NCBI RefSeq assembly: GCF_030656255.1
Contig: NZ_JAUSOE010000026.1
Span: forward strand, 29,382-93,381
From: Brevundimonas sp.
Lineage (GTDB): Bacteria; Pseudomonadota; Alphaproteobacteria; Caulobacterales; Caulobacteraceae
Direction: 5' to 3'
Length of the DNA: 64,000 nucleotides
A model generated the notes under the pieces. It searched no databases. It worked only from the letters and a program-made list of their open reading frames with translations, and was not told the origin of the DNA. This document shows positions 10,690 through 21,124 of the stretch, piece after piece. The position numbers were made by a program, and so were the translations under genes. Position 1 is the first letter of the stretch, and every line of letters starts with the position of its first letter.

Positions 10690-11120
10690 TGCCAATACGT
10701 CGCCGACATCGCTGGCCCAGGATCATATTCTACATCGTGATGGTTATCGCGCTGCTGGCTCAGTTTGCTCTGGAATCGTTCATCAGAGCTATGGGGCAAT
10801 CCTGCAACGTCTTGGCGGTCATGAAGGACACCCCGTGGTTCGCAGGCACGTCGAGCATAATCCTCCTCTTGTTCACGATCTATTGGGGAACGGGCGTTGC
10901 GCTAACAGCAATAGGTTACGCCTGTGCTCTGCACATCATCAATGCAGGCTTGATCAACATTGTGGTTCACGGCTCTTGGGGGTGCATTCTCAGTGAAAAC
11001 CCTAATTGGCTTGACGTCCATCCTACGCCGACAGGCTGGATAACGGTCACCATGGGCGTTCTGTGCCTGGGAATAGTCTGGTTTTTGTCCACGCTGGCTC
11101 AACGCCTTGAACGTAGGTGA
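10690..11120 (+). CDS. Hypothetical membrane protein
   Basis: ORF with several hydrophobic segments between rsmA and the aminotransferase. Confidence 0.55.
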
Positions 11121-11124
11121 TCTG

Positions 11125-12267
11125 ATGACCGTCGAACCCTTCCGCGCCATCACCATCAGCCGCCTGGCGCACCAGCTGAAAGCGGAAGGCCGCTCGATCA
11201 TCCATATGGAGTTCGGCCAGCCCTCGACCGGCGCGCCCGCCGCGGCCATCGCCCGCGCGCATGAGGTGCTGGACGCCGACGCCATGGGTTATTGGGAAAG
11301 CCCCGATCTGCGCGCCCGGATCACTCGCCTGTATGACGACCGCTACGGCGTCACGGTCGATCCCGACCGCATCCTGCTGACCTGCGGCGCCTCCCCCGCC
11401 CTCGTCCTGGCGCTCAGCACCCGCTTCAGGCCGGGCGACCGCATCGCCCTGGCCCGCCCCGGCTATGTCGCCTATCGCAACACCCTGCGCGCCCTGCACC
11501 TGGAGCCGGTCGAGATCGCCTGCGGACCCGAAACCCGGTTTCAACTGACCGCCACCCAGCTCCAGGCGCTGGATCCGGCCCCCGCCGGCGTCATTATCGC
11601 CAGCCCCGCCAATCCGACCGGCACCGTCATCCCCGACGCCGAACTCGCCGCCATCGCCGAGGTCTGTCGCGCGCGCGACATCGCCATCGTCTCCGACGAG
11701 ATCTACCACGGCCTGTCTTATGTCGGCCCGACCCCGTCGATGCTGCAGTTCGCGCCCGACGCCATGGTGATCAACAGCTTCTCCAAATACTGGAGCATGG
11801 CCGGCTGGCGACTGGGTTGGCTGCTGGTTCCCGAGGGCCTGATCGACGCCGCCCGCGCCTATATCGGCAATATGTTCCTGACCCCGCCCAGCCTCAGCCA
11901 GCATGCAGGCCGGGTGGCCATGGACGCGGTGGATGAGCTGGAAGCCCATATCGACACCTATCGACGCAATCGCCAGCTGATGCTGGACGCCCTACCCGCC
12001 CTGGGTCTGCAGAAGATCGCGCCGCCAGACGGCGCCTTCTACATCTGGGCCGACATCGGCCATCTGACCGACGACAGCGTGGCCTTCTGCGAAGATCTGT
12101 TGCGCGACACCGGGGTGGCCACGGCGCCCGGCGTCGATTTTGACCCCGTCGACGGCCACCGTTTCATTCGGTTCAGCTTCGCCGTCTCGACGCCCGAGAT
12201 CGAAACAGCCCTGGCGCGGTTGATTCCCTGGTTCGCGAATCGCGCACACGGCACCATGCCGGAATAG
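11125..12267 (+). CDS. Pyridoxal phosphate-dependent aminotransferase class I/II
   Basis: ASPANPTGTVIP...SDEIYHGLSY...NSFSKYWSMAGWRLGW. Confidence 0.92.
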   Translation: MTVEPFRAITISRLAHQLKAEGRSIIHMEFGQPSTGAPAAAIARAHEVLDADAMGYWESPDLRARITRLYDDRYGVTVDPDRILLTCGASPALVLALSTRFRPGDRIALARPGYVAYRNTLRALHLEPVEIACGPETRFQLTATQLQALDPAPAGVIIASPANPTGTVIPDAELAAIAEVCRARDIAIVSDEIYHGLSYVGPTPSMLQFAPDAMVINSFSKYWSMAGWRLGWLLVPEGLIDAARAYIGNMFLTPPSLSQHAGRVAMDAVDELEAHIDTYRRNRQLMLDALPALGLQKIAPPDGAFYIWADIGHLTDDSVAFCEDLLRDTGVATAPGVDFDPVDGHRFIRFSFAVSTPEIETALARLIPWFANRAHGTMPE

Positions 12268-12406
12268 GCGCGCCTCCGTAGGCAATCTTCCCTACAGGCG
12301 AGTTCACCCTCTGGAAGCCGTGACCCCGCTAAGGTCTGAACAGTGGCGTAGAAGACGGCATCGCGACGGGTTGTTCCCCCCCGACCTTCGCGGTGCCGTT
12401 CTTAAG

Positions 12407-13048
12407 TCAGACGGCTTCGCGCAGCAGGGCCGCCTTGTAGTCGTCCACCCACAGATTGCGGAACCGGCACGACCGTTCGGCATGATAGATGTGGGCCAGT
12501 TCGGCGTACGACCGGTCGAAATCCTCGTTCACGATCACATAGTCGAAGGCGTCGCAGTGTTCGATCTCACCCTTGGCGTTGGCCACGCGGCGTTCGATCA
12601 CGTCATCGGCGTCCTGCGACCGCGTCACCAGCCGGCGGCGCAGCTCTTCCAGGCTGGGCGGCAGGATGAAGACACGCACGGCGTCCTCCGGGCATTTCTC
12701 GGCCACGTCGCGGGCGCCCTGCCAGTCGATGTCGAACAGCACGTCCCGTCCCTCGGCCAGGGCCCGGTCCACCGGCGCGCGCGGGCTGCCGTAGCGATTG
12801 CCGTGGACATCGGCCCATTCCAGGAAGGCGTCGGCGTCGATCAGTTTCTGGAACCGCGCGTGATCGACGAAATGATAGTCGCGACCATCGACCTCGCCCG
12901 GACGAATGTCCCGCGTCGTCATGGAGACCGACAGCTCCAGCCCGCCGTGGTCCGCCATCAACCGGCGGCACAGCGACGTCTTGCCCGCGCCCGAAGGGCT
13001 GGCGACGATCAGGAGGACGCCCCGGCGGGGCGTGCGTTCATTCGACAT
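12407..13048 (-). CDS. gmk: Guanylate kinase
   Basis: LLIVASPSGAGKTSLCRRL...TTRDIRPGEVDGRDYHF. Confidence 0.96.
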   Translation of the reverse strand: MSNERTPRRGVLLIVASPSGAGKTSLCRRLMADHGGLELSVSMTTRDIRPGEVDGRDYHFVDHARFQKLIDADAFLEWADVHGNRYGSPRAPVDRALAEGRDVLFDIDWQGARDVAEKCPEDAVRVFILPPSLEELRRRLVTRSQDADDVIERRVANAKGEIEHCDAFDYVIVNEDFDRSYAELAHIYHAERSCRFRNLWVDDYKAALLREAV

Positions 13049-13922
13049 TCTGGACCTGTTCACGCAACTGTTCGATGACGGCCTTCAGTTCGAGGCCGAT
13101 TCCGGTGAGCGCGGTCGTAGCCGATTTCGAGCAGAGCGTGTTGGCCTCACGCATGAATTCCTGCATCAGAAAGTCGAGTTTTCGCCCCGCGGGCACTGAG
13201 ACCAGCAGCTGGCGGGCCGCGTCGATATGGGCCGCCAGACGATCAAGCTCCTCACGCACATCCGCCTTGGTCGCCAGGGCCGCCGCTTCGAGGAAGATTC
13301 GGTCTTCCAGGCCCAGCGCATCCGGGGCCAGTTCGGACATGCGGCGGCTGAACCGATCGCGGATGGCGACGACCTGTGCCGTGGCCTCGCTTTCTGCCTG
13401 GACCACCAGAGCCTCGATTCGGCGGATGAACTCTTCCAGCACCGGCGTCAGCTGCGCGCCTTCGCCCTCGCGCGAGGCCTTCAGAGCGTCCAGGGCCGCT
13501 TCGACCGTTCCGGCCATGGCGGCTTCCAGGACGGCGCGGGCTTCGGGGTCGTCCACCTCTTCCGGCGCCTCGATCACCCCACGCAGGGCCAGAAGGCCGT
13601 CAGCGGACGGCGGGGTCGCCCCGTCCTCGGCCAGCTCATTGGCGAGGGTCAGATAGCGGGCCAGGACCGCCGCATTGATGGTGACCGCAGCCTCGCCGGC
13701 CTCGGTTCTTTTGGCCTGGACGCCGATCGTGACCTGCCCGCGGGCCAGACGCGCCTGGGCCGCCGCCTTGGCGGCCCGTTCCAGACCATCAAAACCATTG
13801 GGGCCGCGGAACCGGACCTCCAGATTGCGGCCGTTGACCGAGCGGGCCTCAACCGACCAGGTCCAGCCCTCGCCCGCCCCATCCGCCCGGCCGAAGCCGG
13901 TCATGCCGGACAGGCGGGTCAT
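13038..13922 (-). CDS. yicC: YicC-family endoribonuclease
   Basis: SGMTGFGRADG...EARSVNGRNLEVRFR...; adjacent gmk. Confidence 0.92.
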   Translation of the reverse strand: MTRLSGMTGFGRADGAGEGWTWSVEARSVNGRNLEVRFRGPNGFDGLERAAKAAAQARLARGQVTIGVQAKRTEAGEAAVTINAAVLARYLTLANELAEDGATPPSADGLLALRGVIEAPEEVDDPEARAVLEAAMAGTVEAALDALKASREGEGAQLTPVLEEFIRRIEALVVQAESEATAQVVAIRDRFSRRMSELAPDALGLEDRIFLEAAALATKADVREELDRLAAHIDAARQLLVSVPAGRKLDFLMQEFMREANTLCSKSATTALTGIGLELKAVIEQLREQVQNVE

Positions 13923-15070
13923 TGCACGCCTCGCGTGGCGCCGGCGGGCAGGGTCAGGGTCGCCTGTCCGGGCGTCTGAGGCGTCGGCTCGGCCGGGTCC
14001 GCCATCGGGGCGGCGCTTGTTCCCGGCGCGACCGGGGCCGCCGCCTCGGGCGGCAATCCCGCCTTCTGACGCTCGATCTGACGCCAGCGGGCGACATTGC
14101 GCAGATGCTCTTCATAGGTGGCGGCGAAGGCGTGACCACCCGATCCGTCGGCGACGAAGAACAAGGCTTGTTCGGCGGGCGGGTTCAGCACGGCCTGCAG
14201 CGCCTCCTTGCCCGGATTGGCGATGGGCGTCGGCGGCAGGCCGTCGATCTGATAAGTGTTCCAAGGCGTCCGACGGTCCAGTTCCGACCGGCGGATGCCG
14301 CGCCCCAGGGGAAGACCCTGGGTAATGCCGTAGACGATGGTCGGATCGCTCTCCAGCCGCATCCCTTGACGCAGCCGATTGGAGAAGACGGCCGCCACAC
14401 GCGGGCGTTCGGCCGCCAGACCGGTCTCCTTTTCGACGATGGAGGCCAGGATCACCGCCTCTTCGGGGTTTCGCACAACCGTTCCCGGTCCTCGCTGGGC
14501 CCACAGGAGACGAAGATTTTCGCTGGCGGCCCGCTGCATCCGGTCGATCACCGACTGGCGCGTATCGCCCCGCGCGATCTCATAGGTGTCAGGCCACAGG
14601 CTGCCTTCTTCCGGCAGGACCTCGACCGTGCCGGTCAGCACCGGCTCCTTACGCAGAATGTCCAGCGCCTGGGCCGACGACCAGCCCTCGGGCAGGGTCA
14701 CGAAATGGCGCACGACCCGGCCGTCGACCAGCAGTTTCAACACGCCGCCAAGCGAGGTCCCGGACGGAACCTCATATTCCCCGGCGCGCAGCCTGCGGTC
14801 CGCGCCGGTGAAAGTCGCCGCCGCCTTGAACAGGTCGGTCGAGCGGATCACCCCCGCCGCCTTTAGCTGAGCGGCTATGGCCGAGACGCCAGACCCGCTG
14901 GCCAGGGTCACGACCGTGCGGTCTCCCTGACGGGCGCCGGGGCCGGGGCCGTAGTAGACGCCCCAGACTATGGCCAGGGCGGCGATCAGGAACAGGCTGA
15001 ACGTCGCCGAGGCGGTCAGCAAGGTCACCGTCAGACCCGAACGCTTTTCCACCCGCCCCCGTCCGAACAT
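13919..15070 (-). CDS. mltG: Endolytic transglycosylase MltG
   Basis: YceG fold: ASIVEKETGLAAERPRVAAVFSNRLRQGMRLESDPTIVYG. Confidence 0.94.
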   Translation of the reverse strand: MFGRGRVEKRSGLTVTLLTASATFSLFLIAALAIVWGVYYGPGPGARQGDRTVVTLASGSGVSAIAAQLKAAGVIRSTDLFKAAATFTGADRRLRAGEYEVPSGTSLGGVLKLLVDGRVVRHFVTLPEGWSSAQALDILRKEPVLTGTVEVLPEEGSLWPDTYEIARGDTRQSVIDRMQRAASENLRLLWAQRGPGTVVRNPEEAVILASIVEKETGLAAERPRVAAVFSNRLRQGMRLESDPTIVYGITQGLPLGRGIRRSELDRRTPWNTYQIDGLPPTPIANPGKEALQAVLNPPAEQALFFVADGSGGHAFAATYEEHLRNVARWRQIERQKAGLPPEAAAPVAPGTSAAPMADPAEPTPQTPGQATLTLPAGATRGVQ

Positions 15071-15071
15071 G

Positions 15072-16343
15072 TCAGTCGACCTTCTTGAAGATCACCGAGG
15101 CGTTGGTGCCCCCGAAGCCGAAACTGTTGGACATGGCGACGTCGATCTTCATCGGCTTGGCCTTGTTCGGGACCAGGTCGATCGGCGTCTCCATCTCCGG
15201 ATCGTCCAGATTGATCGTCGGCGGCGCCACCTGATCCCGGATCGCCAGGACGCAGAAGGCCGCTTCGATGGCCCCGGCGGCGCCCAACAGGTGGCCGGTC
15301 ATCGACTTGGTCGAGCTGACGGCCAGGTTCTGAGCGTGATCCCCGACCAGACCCTCGATCCCCTTCAGCTCGATCCAGTCCGCCATGGTCGAGGTGCCGT
15401 GGGCGTTGACATAGTCGAGGTCCGACGGCTGCATGCCCGCCCGTTTCAGCGCCATCTTCATGGCCCGCACCCCGCCTTCGCCGTCCTCGGATGGGGCGGT
15501 GATATGGTGGGCGTCGCCGCTCATGCCGTAGCCCACGACCTCGGCGTAGATCTTGGCCCCCCGCGCCTTGGCGTGTTCGTATTCCTCCAGCACCAGGATC
15601 CCGGCGCCCTCGCCCATGATGAAGCCGGCGTGGCCACGGTCATAGGGACGAGACGCCTTGTCCGGCGTGTCGTTATAGGCGGTGCACAGGGCCTTGCAGG
15701 CCAGGAAGCCGGCGATGCCCAGCGGCACGACCGAGCTTTCCGCCCCGCCCGCCACCATCACATCGGCGTCGTCCAGGGCGATCATCCGGGCCGCATCGCC
15801 GATGGCGTGGGCGCCGGTGGCGCAGGCGGTGACGACCGCATGGTTTGGCCCCTTCAGGCCATGGCGGATCGAGATCTGACCGCCGGCCAGATTGATCAGG
15901 GCGCTGGGGATGAAGAAGGGGCTGACGCGGCGCACCCCCTGTTCCTTCAGCACGATGGCCGTCTCGGCGATGGCGCCCAGGCCGCCGATGCCGGAGCCGA
16001 CCATGACGCCGGTCCGTTCCTTGTCTTCGTCGGTCTCGGGCTTCCAGTTCGCGTCGGCCAGGGCCTCGTCCGCCGCCGCGATGGCGTACAGGATGAAGTC
16101 GTCGACGCGCTTGCGGTCCTTGACCGACATGATCTTCTCAGGGTCGAAGTCGCCTTCGCCGCCGCCGCCGCGCCCATCGACGCTCGGCACTTCGCCGGCG
16201 ATAGTGCAGCCATAGCCCGTGGTGTCGAAGGCGGTGATCGGGCGGATGCCCGACCGTCCCTCGACGATGCCCTTCCAGCTCTTCTCGACACCCCAACCCA
16301 GGGGGGTCAGCAGACCGATGCCCGTAACGACGACGCGGCGCAT
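15072..16343 (-). CDS. fabF: Beta-ketoacyl-ACP synthase II
   Basis: MRRVVVTGIGLLTPLG...VTACATGAHAIGDA...NSFGFGGTNASVIF. Confidence 0.96.
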   Translation of the reverse strand: MRRVVVTGIGLLTPLGWGVEKSWKGIVEGRSGIRPITAFDTTGYGCTIAGEVPSVDGRGGGGEGDFDPEKIMSVKDRKRVDDFILYAIAAADEALADANWKPETDEDKERTGVMVGSGIGGLGAIAETAIVLKEQGVRRVSPFFIPSALINLAGGQISIRHGLKGPNHAVVTACATGAHAIGDAARMIALDDADVMVAGGAESSVVPLGIAGFLACKALCTAYNDTPDKASRPYDRGHAGFIMGEGAGILVLEEYEHAKARGAKIYAEVVGYGMSGDAHHITAPSEDGEGGVRAMKMALKRAGMQPSDLDYVNAHGTSTMADWIELKGIEGLVGDHAQNLAVSSTKSMTGHLLGAAGAIEAAFCVLAIRDQVAPPTINLDDPEMETPIDLVPNKAKPMKIDVAMSNSFGFGGTNASVIFKKVD

Positions 16344-16498
16344 GGTGCGTGCTCCTAAAATTCTCCAGTCCGAACCCGGAGAATCACTTCGGATTCGCAT
16401 GGGTCAGAAACAGTAAAGGCCGCCGGGCGACTCCGCTAGGAGCGCCGGGCGGCCCTGTGAACCGTCGGCCCTATCGGGCCGCCAGTCGGGGGCTGAAA

Positions 16499-16738
16499 TC
16501 AGCCGGCCGACTTTTCGTCGATGAACTTGACCGCATCGCCGACCGTCTGGATGTGCTCGGCGGCGTCATCCGGGATCTCGATGTCGAATTCTTCTTCGAA
16601 GGCCATCACCAGCTCGACGTTGTCGAGCGAGTCGGCGCCCAGGTCGTCGATGAAGCTGGCCTTTTCCGTGACCTTGTCCGGATCGGCGTCCAGATGGTCG
16701 ATGACGATCTTGCGAACGCGCTCGAGGGTGTCGGACAT
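16499..16738 (-). CDS. acpP: Acyl carrier protein
   Basis: [26 protein letters not shown]. Confidence 0.98.
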   Translation of the reverse strand: MSDTLERVRKIVIDHLDADPDKVTEKASFIDDLGADSLDNVELVMAFEEEFDIEIPDDAAEHIQTVGDAVKFIDEKSAG

Positions 16739-16907
16739 GAGTGTCTCTCTGCCTGTTTAAAATCGCCGTAGAGGCGGGGTAACTTCGAAATCGCCGTCTC
16801 ACGGCAGCGAAGGCGACGCAAGCCCGAAAGCCCGAACCGCCGTTGCATCCAGCCCTTTAGCACAGGCTTTCGGGCAAGAAATAGTCTGTTGAATTTCGTG
16901 ATCGCGA

Positions 16908-17651
16908 TCAGATCATCGCCATGCCGCCGTTCACATGCAGGGTCTGGCCCGTCACATAGGCCGCTTCGTTCGACGACAGATAGACGGCGGCGGCCGCGAT
17001 CTCGTCCCCCGTGCCCAGCCGACCAGCCGGAATCCGGCCCAGAATGGTCTCGCGCTGCTGCTCGTTCAGCACATCGGTCATCGGCGAGGCGATGAAGCCC
17101 GGCGCGATACAGTTGACGGTGATGCCGCGCGATCCGACCTCCTGCGCCAGCGACTTGGAGAAGCCGATCATCCCGGCCTTGGACGCCGAATAATTGGTCT
17201 GACCCGGATTGCCGGTCACGCCGACGACCGAGGTAACGCCGATGATTCGCCCCGAACGCCGCTTCATCATCCCCTTCACCGCCGCGCGAGTCAGGCGGAA
17301 ATAGCTCTCCAGATTGATCTGGATGACCGACTGGAAGTCCTCGTCCTTCATCCGCATCAGCAGGCCGTCCTTGGTGATGCCCGCATTGGCCACCAGGATG
17401 TCCAGCGGCGCGCCCGCCGCCGCCTCTGCCGCCGCGACCAGATTGTCGACCGACTCGGGGTCCGACAGGTTCGCCGTCGCAAAATGCGCCCGCTCCCCCA
17501 GGTCCTTGGCCAGATCCGCCAGCACCGCCTCGCGCGTGCCCGACAGCACCACGGTCGCGCCCTGGGCGTGCAGCGCCCGCGCCACCGCCCCGCCGATCCC
17601 GCCCGTCGCGCCGGTCACCAGCGCGGTCTTGCCTGCAAGATTGAACATCAT
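16908..17651 (-). CDS. fabG: 3-oxoacyl-ACP reductase
   Basis: ALVTGATGGIGGAVARAL...NYSASKAGMIGFSKSLA. Confidence 0.95.
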   Translation of the reverse strand: MMFNLAGKTALVTGATGGIGGAVARALHAQGATVVLSGTREAVLADLAKDLGERAHFATANLSDPESVDNLVAAAEAAAGAPLDILVANAGITKDGLLMRMKDEDFQSVIQINLESYFRLTRAAVKGMMKRRSGRIIGVTSVVGVTGNPGQTNYSASKAGMIGFSKSLAQEVGSRGITVNCIAPGFIASPMTDVLNEQQRETILGRIPAGRLGTGDEIAAAAVYLSSNEAAYVTGQTLHVNGGMAMI

Positions 17652-18250
17652 GTCCTCCGAAGCACCGCCCCATCAGGCCGATGTCTGTCCAACAATAGAA
17701 AAACGCCGCCAACGATCAAACCGATAGCGAAAGGTACGATATGTCCCGGCTTTACGCCCTCATGGCCGCTCACAAACAGGTCCAGCGCCACGCTGACCGC
17801 GACGCCCACGACCGCAGACCACCAGCCGACGCTCTTGCGGCCCAGCACCACCAGCGCTGTCGCACACAGCGTCAGATAGGCTTGGGACGCGCCAGACACA
17901 TAGGCGTCAGGCTGCACCAGCGCCGACGCCAATTGCCCGAAAGCGCCGCCGATCAGACCTAATGCAAGAACAAGCGGCCAACTCAACCGCCGCGTTAACG
18001 CAGACCCGACCAAGCCGATGATGACGGCGTTGAGCACCATGTGCGGAAACTTGACGTGCAGCCATTGCGAGGCCAGCAGCTTCCACCCGTTTTCCAGCGT
18101 CAAGGTTCGGCCTTCGAACGTCCCATAGGCCGTCAGATCGATCGAATGCTGACGCATCCACAGCGGTTGCCCCAGATGAACGGCGACGGCGATCCAGACG
18201 AGGATGAGGCTCGCCGCCCAGACCCACAGGATCGCTTCGCCCCGGCTCAT
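17648..18250 (-). CDS. Rhomboid-family-like membrane protein
   Basis: Multi-TM protein with KFPHMVLNAVIIG and VSGASQAYLTL segments resembling rhomboid N-rich and GxS motifs. Confidence 0.55.
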   Translation of the reverse strand: MSRGEAILWVWAASLILVWIAVAVHLGQPLWMRQHSIDLTAYGTFEGRTLTLENGWKLLASQWLHVKFPHMVLNAVIIGLVGSALTRRLSWPLVLALGLIGGAFGQLASALVQPDAYVSGASQAYLTLCATALVVLGRKSVGWWSAVVGVAVSVALDLFVSGHEGVKPGHIVPFAIGLIVGGVFLLLDRHRPDGAVLRRT

Positions 18251-18254
18251 ATGG

Positions 18255-19202
18255 TCAGGCTTGTGACTTCGCGAAGGCTTCCAGCTCTTCCGGCGTATTC
18301 AGCGGCAGACACTCGGCCTCCGGCGCGATCCGCTTGGCCATGCCGGTCAGCACCTTGCCTGAGCCGATCTCGACAAAGCGGGTGGCCCCACCTTCGGTCG
18401 CCATCCACTCCATGCTCTCGCGCCAGCGCACCCGGCCGGTCACCTGTTCCACCAGCAGACGGCGAATGACTTCCGGATCGCTCTCCGGCCGCGCCAGCAC
18501 ATTGGCCACCACGGGCACGGCCGGCGCCAGGATGGTCGCCGACGCCAGGGCCGCCGCCATCTCGTCCGCCGCCGGCTGCATCAGCGGGCAGTGGAAGGGC
18601 GCCGAGACGTTCAGCGGGATCGCCCGCGCGCCCAGTTCCTTGGCCTTCTCGATGGCCCGGTCCACGGCGGCCTTCTCGCCCGAGATGACGATATTGCCGT
18701 TGTTGTTGTCGTTGGCGACCACGCAGACGCCGATTTCCGAACCGGCCGCCGCCGCCGCTTCCGCCAGGGCCAGATCCGTCTTGGGGCCGATCAGCGAGGC
18801 CATCGCCCCCTGCCCCACCGGAACCGCCCGCTGCATGGCCTGGCCGCGCAGCTTCAGCAGCCGCGCCGTATCCGACAGCGAGATCGCCCCCGCCGCCGCC
18901 AGGGCCGAATATTCGCCCAGCGAGTGACCGGCGACATAGGCCGCCGTCGTGACATCGAACCCGAACTCGACCTTCAGCGCCCGCATCGCCGCCATGGACA
19001 CCGCCATCAGGGCGGGCTGGGCGTTCTCGGTCAGGGTCAGCTGGTCCTCGGGGCCTTCGCGCATCAGAACCGACAGTTTCTGGCCCAGGGCCTCGTCCAC
19101 CTCGGCGAAGACCTCGCGGGCGGAGGCGAAGGCGTCGGCCAGTTGCGCGCCCATGCCGACGGCCTGGCTGCCCTGCCCCGGAAACAGAAGTGCGAGGGTC
19201 AT
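18255..19202 (-). CDS. fabD: Malonyl-CoA-ACP transacylase
   Basis: LLFPGQGSQAVGMG...VAGHSLGEYSALAAAG. Confidence 0.96.
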   Translation of the reverse strand: MTLALLFPGQGSQAVGMGAQLADAFASAREVFAEVDEALGQKLSVLMREGPEDQLTLTENAQPALMAVSMAAMRALKVEFGFDVTTAAYVAGHSLGEYSALAAAGAISLSDTARLLKLRGQAMQRAVPVGQGAMASLIGPKTDLALAEAAAAAGSEIGVCVVANDNNNGNIVISGEKAAVDRAIEKAKELGARAIPLNVSAPFHCPLMQPAADEMAAALASATILAPAVPVVANVLARPESDPEVIRRLLVEQVTGRVRWRESMEWMATEGGATRFVEIGSGKVLTGMAKRIAPEAECLPLNTPEELEAFAKSQA

Positions 19203-19286
19203 CGACCGCTCCCTGAATCATTGATCAAGAGCGCGGACCCCTAAGGCCTGACTTCCCTCAGGGCAAGCGGCGGCGCATGCGTCGCC

Positions 19287-20645
19287 TCAGCCTGCGCGTC
19301 GCGCCGAGACCTTGATCTGGACACCGATCATCTTCGACACCCAGTCGCCGGTGGCGTCGGACTCCAGTCCGAGGTTCAGCGCCGTCCGATCCAGTTCCAG
19401 CCGTCCCTCCACGGTGGCGACGCCGGCGCTCTCGCGGTAGGTGAAGGGCAGGACCACAGCCAGGCTCGTCGCTTTGATCCGCAGCCGGCCGGTCGCCTGA
19501 TAGCGATTTCCGCCCAGGGCGCGGAAGCCGGTCGTTTCGAACCGGGCGGTCGGATACTGGCCGGTATCAAACCATTCGACGCCCTTCAGAGACCCTTCCT
19601 GCGTCGCGTCGCCGGTCCGGGCCGAGGCCGTCTGCACCGTGATCACCGCCTTGGACCCGGCCAAGTCCTCCGGATCGAACCGGATCTGGCCCTCCCACTG
19701 TTCGAATCGGCCCTTGAAGGCCGCACCCGACTGGGTTCCGGCGAAGGCAATGCTGGAGGCGGCGGGGTCGATGGTCCAAGCGCCGGCTTTTACAGGCTGA
19801 GGCGTCGCATCCGCCGCGACCGGCTCAGGCTCGGGCGCAGGCCCGGGCGCAGGGCCAGCCTCGGATTCCGCTTCCGGCGCAGGCGTCGAGGCTGGAACGG
19901 ACGCTTCCGGCCGGATCGCCTCCAGCTCAGGTCTGGCGTAGGGCCGCGCCGCCACGGCGCCGGCCATGGCCACGACCGCGATCAGGGCCACGCCGACGCC
20001 CCGCTCGACCCAGGGCGAAGACGGCGCGGAAACCGCAGCCTCGTGCCCCGCTTTCAGAAATGGAACCATGTGCGCCAGCACTCCGTCGCGATCGACGAAC
20101 TGGTGCTTCAGCGCCGCCCCGACGTGCAGGGCGATCAGGACGACCGCGCCCCAGGCCATCGCCGCATGCGCCCCCACGGCCTGGAAGGCCAGGGTCCGCT
20201 TCACGCTCGCCGCCAGTTCGCCCACGCCCGGCAGGTGCGGGATCGGGAACAGGCCGAACCAGCTGGTCGCCACCTCCAGCGCCCGATCCTGCGCCACGGC
20301 CCAGCCGGCCGAGACATACAGCCACCCCGTCAGCGGCAGGGCCAGCATCAGGGCGTAGAAGGCCACATGGGTCGTATTGGCGGCGAAGGCCTCCCACCGC
20401 TTCATCCCGCCCGGCAGGGCCGGCGGCCGATGCGTCAGCCGCCAGACGATCCGCACCACGGTCAGGGCCAGGATCAGGAAACCGATCGACTTGTGGATCT
20501 GGAACACCCGATAGGCCAGGGCCTGGCTTTCGGGCTGTTCGATGGCGGCGGTCATCCACAATCCCATCGGGATCATCGACAGGATGCAGACGGCGATCCC
20601 CCAGTGCAGGGCGATGGCGACGGCGGAATAGCGACGGGCGGCCAT
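19287..20645 (-). CDS. Cytochrome b561 domain fused to YceI-like domain
   Basis: N-terminal RYSAVAIALHWGIAVCI...b561-type TM region; C-terminal WTIDPAASSIAFAGTQSGAAFKGRFEQWEGQIRFDPEDL YceI fold. Confidence 0.88.
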   Translation of the reverse strand: MAARRYSAVAIALHWGIAVCILSMIPMGLWMTAAIEQPESQALAYRVFQIHKSIGFLILALTVVRIVWRLTHRPPALPGGMKRWEAFAANTTHVAFYALMLALPLTGWLYVSAGWAVAQDRALEVATSWFGLFPIPHLPGVGELAASVKRTLAFQAVGAHAAMAWGAVVLIALHVGAALKHQFVDRDGVLAHMVPFLKAGHEAAVSAPSSPWVERGVGVALIAVVAMAGAVAARPYARPELEAIRPEASVPASTPAPEAESEAGPAPGPAPEPEPVAADATPQPVKAGAWTIDPAASSIAFAGTQSGAAFKGRFEQWEGQIRFDPEDLAGSKAVITVQTASARTGDATQEGSLKGVEWFDTGQYPTARFETTGFRALGGNRYQATGRLRIKATSLAVVLPFTYRESAGVATVEGRLELDRTALNLGLESDATGDWVSKMIGVQIKVSARRAG

Positions 20646-20854
20646 CGAGGCTCTCCGGATCAGTGATGCAACCAGCCCCCGCCGCCTTGCTTGTTCGGCG
20701 CGCGGGGGAAACGAGACGCCCCTCTACACCCGCCACGCTTCATTTCGCAACACTAACTGTATCATTTGAACGGCTCGACGCATGAGCCTTTGCGCCGGAC
20801 TAATGAGAACAAATGTTCTTGCTATGTTCCATTTTCTGATCCACCTTCCCTTTC

Positions 20855-21124
20855 ATGCAAACCGCCAAGGGAAGAGGCGCGCGTTCGAATGCCACAGGCC
20901 GTTACGAGCCCGAGCAGCATGAATCGTTCGACGACGGCTGGACGAACGACGACGCCGAGGCCGCGCCGCTGCGCACCACCCTCACGCCCGAACACGCCCG
21001 CACCATCATCGCCCGGAACGACAGTCCGGACATCGGCTTCGACCGCTCCATCAACCCGTACAAAGGTTGCGAACATGGCTGGCATTGCTATACGGTTCTA
21101 CATTGGGCACAGCTTGGCCCATGA
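20855..21124 (+). pseudogene. 5' fragment of PA0069-family radical SAM gene truncated at prophage junction
   Basis: MQTAKGRGARSNATGRYEPEQHESFDDGW...IGFDRSINPYKGCEHG then frame becomes non-homologous (WHCYTVLHWAQLGP*); expected continuation CIYCYARPTHAYLG absent. Confidence 0.85.
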
